DNA of 62,500 nt. It comes from Brevibacillus brevis NBRC 100599 (GTDB lineage Bacteria; Bacillota; Bacilli; Brevibacillales; Brevibacillaceae). Numbering within the stretch: the stretch's first letter is position 1; each line of letters opens with the position of its first letter. Positions 61,762 through 62,500 of the stretch are shown here, piece by piece. Location: NCBI RefSeq assembly GCF_000010165.1, contig NC_012491.1:197501-260000 (forward strand), read 5' to 3'. The position numbers were made by a program, and so were the translations under genes. Under the pieces are notes generated by a model. That model had not been told where the DNA came from, did not search any database, and worked only from the letters and a program-made list of their open reading frames with translations.

Positions 61762-62415
61762 ATGGGCAGTCGATTGCGGCATTTATGGCTTGATAACCGA
61801 AACTATTTCTTCGCCGCATGCTTACTATTTTTGGGTGGTGCCTTGATTGGGTATTTTCAAGCACCGCTCGTTGAAGAGATGGTCGGTAAAATGATGGGCC
61901 AATTAAAGGAAATTGCTGAACGGATAAAGGATAACGGCGGCGGACCTTTAGCGGTATTCTGGACGATTTTTTCCAATAATGTTTTTAGTGCATTGATGAT
62001 GATGGCGCTAGGAATATTGTTTGCGTTATTTCCTATAATTGGAATGCTCACGAATGGAGTGCTGCTTGGATTTATCCTTTTCAAATACAGCGGCGCTGGA
62101 GTAAGTCCATGGCTTATTTTTAGTGCAGGGATTTTGCCACATGGAATTTTTGAGCTCCCAGCTATCCTGTTTGCAGCAGGAGTGGGTATTCGTTTAGGGG
62201 TGCTGAGTTTACGCTCAGTGGGAGTTCTAATCCAACCGCAAAAGCTGGCACGATTGAAAAATGACTGGTACGATACACTCAAGCAATTTCCATTAGCGGT
62301 TCTTACTGTGGTCGTTCTGTTATTCGTCGCTGCCATTGTGGAGAGCACGATAACTCCAACCCTTCTCAAGGAAACGGTGGGTCCACAACTGCAGCAATTG
62401 AACTTACTGAAATAA
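61762..62415 (+). CDS. Stage II sporulation protein M-family membrane protein
   Basis: 217 residues with about five membrane helices. The SpoIIM/DUF95 core is recognisable: IFSNNVFSALMMMALGILFA, then GILPHGIFELPAILFAAG. SpoIIM is part of the engulfment machinery with SpoIID and SpoIIP, but many family members have other roles, and no spoIID or spoIIP is nearby. ATG 61762 follows AAAGGGGTG. Divergent from pdaB. Confidence 0.85.
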   Translation: MGSRLRHLWLDNRNYFFAACLLFLGGALIGYFQAPLVEEMVGKMMGQLKEIAERIKDNGGGPLAVFWTIFSNNVFSALMMMALGILFALFPIIGMLTNGVLLGFILFKYSGAGVSPWLIFSAGILPHGIFELPAILFAAGVGIRLGVLSLRSVGVLIQPQKLARLKNDWYDTLKQFPLAVLTVVVLLFVAAIVESTITPTLLKETVGPQLQQLNLLK

Positions 62416-62436
62416 TTCAGATTTGCAAACAAATTG

Positions 62437-62466
62437 AAGCCTTCCTAAACGGAGGGCTTTTTATTT
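62437..62466 (+). terminator. Terminator after the SpoIIM-family gene
   Basis: AAGCCTTCC and GGAGGGCTTT form a short stem with a five-base loop and TTTTTATTTT. The last 34 bases of the window hold nothing recognisable. Confidence 0.85.
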
Positions 62467-62500
62467 TGAATAGGGCTGAATTTTGATGGAAAGGATAGAG

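Noticed and set aside
61638..61763. N-terminal extension of pdaB
   Set aside because: Contains the SigE promoter and lies upstream of the perfect ribosome binding site.

Overview
The window looks like a housekeeping segment of the chromosome of an aerobic, endospore-forming low-GC Gram-positive bacterium, most probably Brevibacillus or a close relative in Paenibacillaceae. The reasons are the gene order (ctsR-mcsA-mcsB-clpC-radA-disA, then pssA, a PIN/TRAM gene, ispDF, gltX, cysES, then rpoBC, the ribosomal superoperon and a sporulation cluster), the sporulation genes sigH, cwlD, gerD, kbaA and pdaB, strong AGGAGG-type ribosome binding sites, and frequent GTG and TTG starts. The genus is an inference from remembered synteny; no search was run. 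Almost everything is on the + strand, presumably the leading strand near the origin. No rRNA, tRNA, CRISPR array, prophage or insertion sequence was recognised.

Layout. 1-1530: the end of a lipid glycosyltransferase gene and a HAD phosphatase. 1619-6381: the CtsR heat-shock operon with a textbook CtsR operator. 6435-9778: radA, disA and pssA. 9826-10414: a divergent region with a small unknown gene on the - strand and the yacL promoters. 10508-14341: yacL, ispD, ispF and gltX. 14371-18476: a cysteine T-box riboswitch followed by cysE, cysS, mrnC, rlmB and rae1. 18488-19230: sigH with its own promoter. 19268-23024: rpmG-secE-nusG, rplK-rplA and rplJ-rplL, including an L1-type and an L10-type ribosomal leader. 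23079-31219: ybxB, rpoB and rpoC. 31246-36165: the str operon (L7Ae-like gene, rpsL, rpsG, fusA, tuf). 36223-37681: two non-ribosomal genes, an EamA transporter and a truncated globin on the - strand. 37812-52952: the S10/spc/alpha ribosomal cluster with secY, adk, map, infA and rpoA. 53013-56243: an ECF vitamin-transporter energising module and truA. 56281-57398: rplM-rpsI. 57413-62466: the sporulation and germination cluster cwlD, salA, gerD, kbaA, pdaB and a SpoIIM-family gene.

Functionally the window covers transcription (alpha, beta, beta', NusG, SigH), most ribosomal proteins, elongation factors, protein export (SecE, SecY), protein quality control (ClpC with the McsA/McsB arginine-kinase system), c-di-AMP signalling, cysteine supply and charging, and spore formation. 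No wholly new multi-gene system was found. The observations most worth following up are at the regulatory level and in small relics: an apparently frameshifted KOW-domain gene between map and infA; a 134-residue unknown gene driven by a perfect-consensus promoter with a palindromic spacer; several undescribed inverted-repeat leaders before rpoB, rpoA, tuf, rpsJ and rpmG; a nusG start unusually far from its Shine-Dalgarno site; and candidate sporulation-sigma promoters in front of cwlD, gerD and pdaB.
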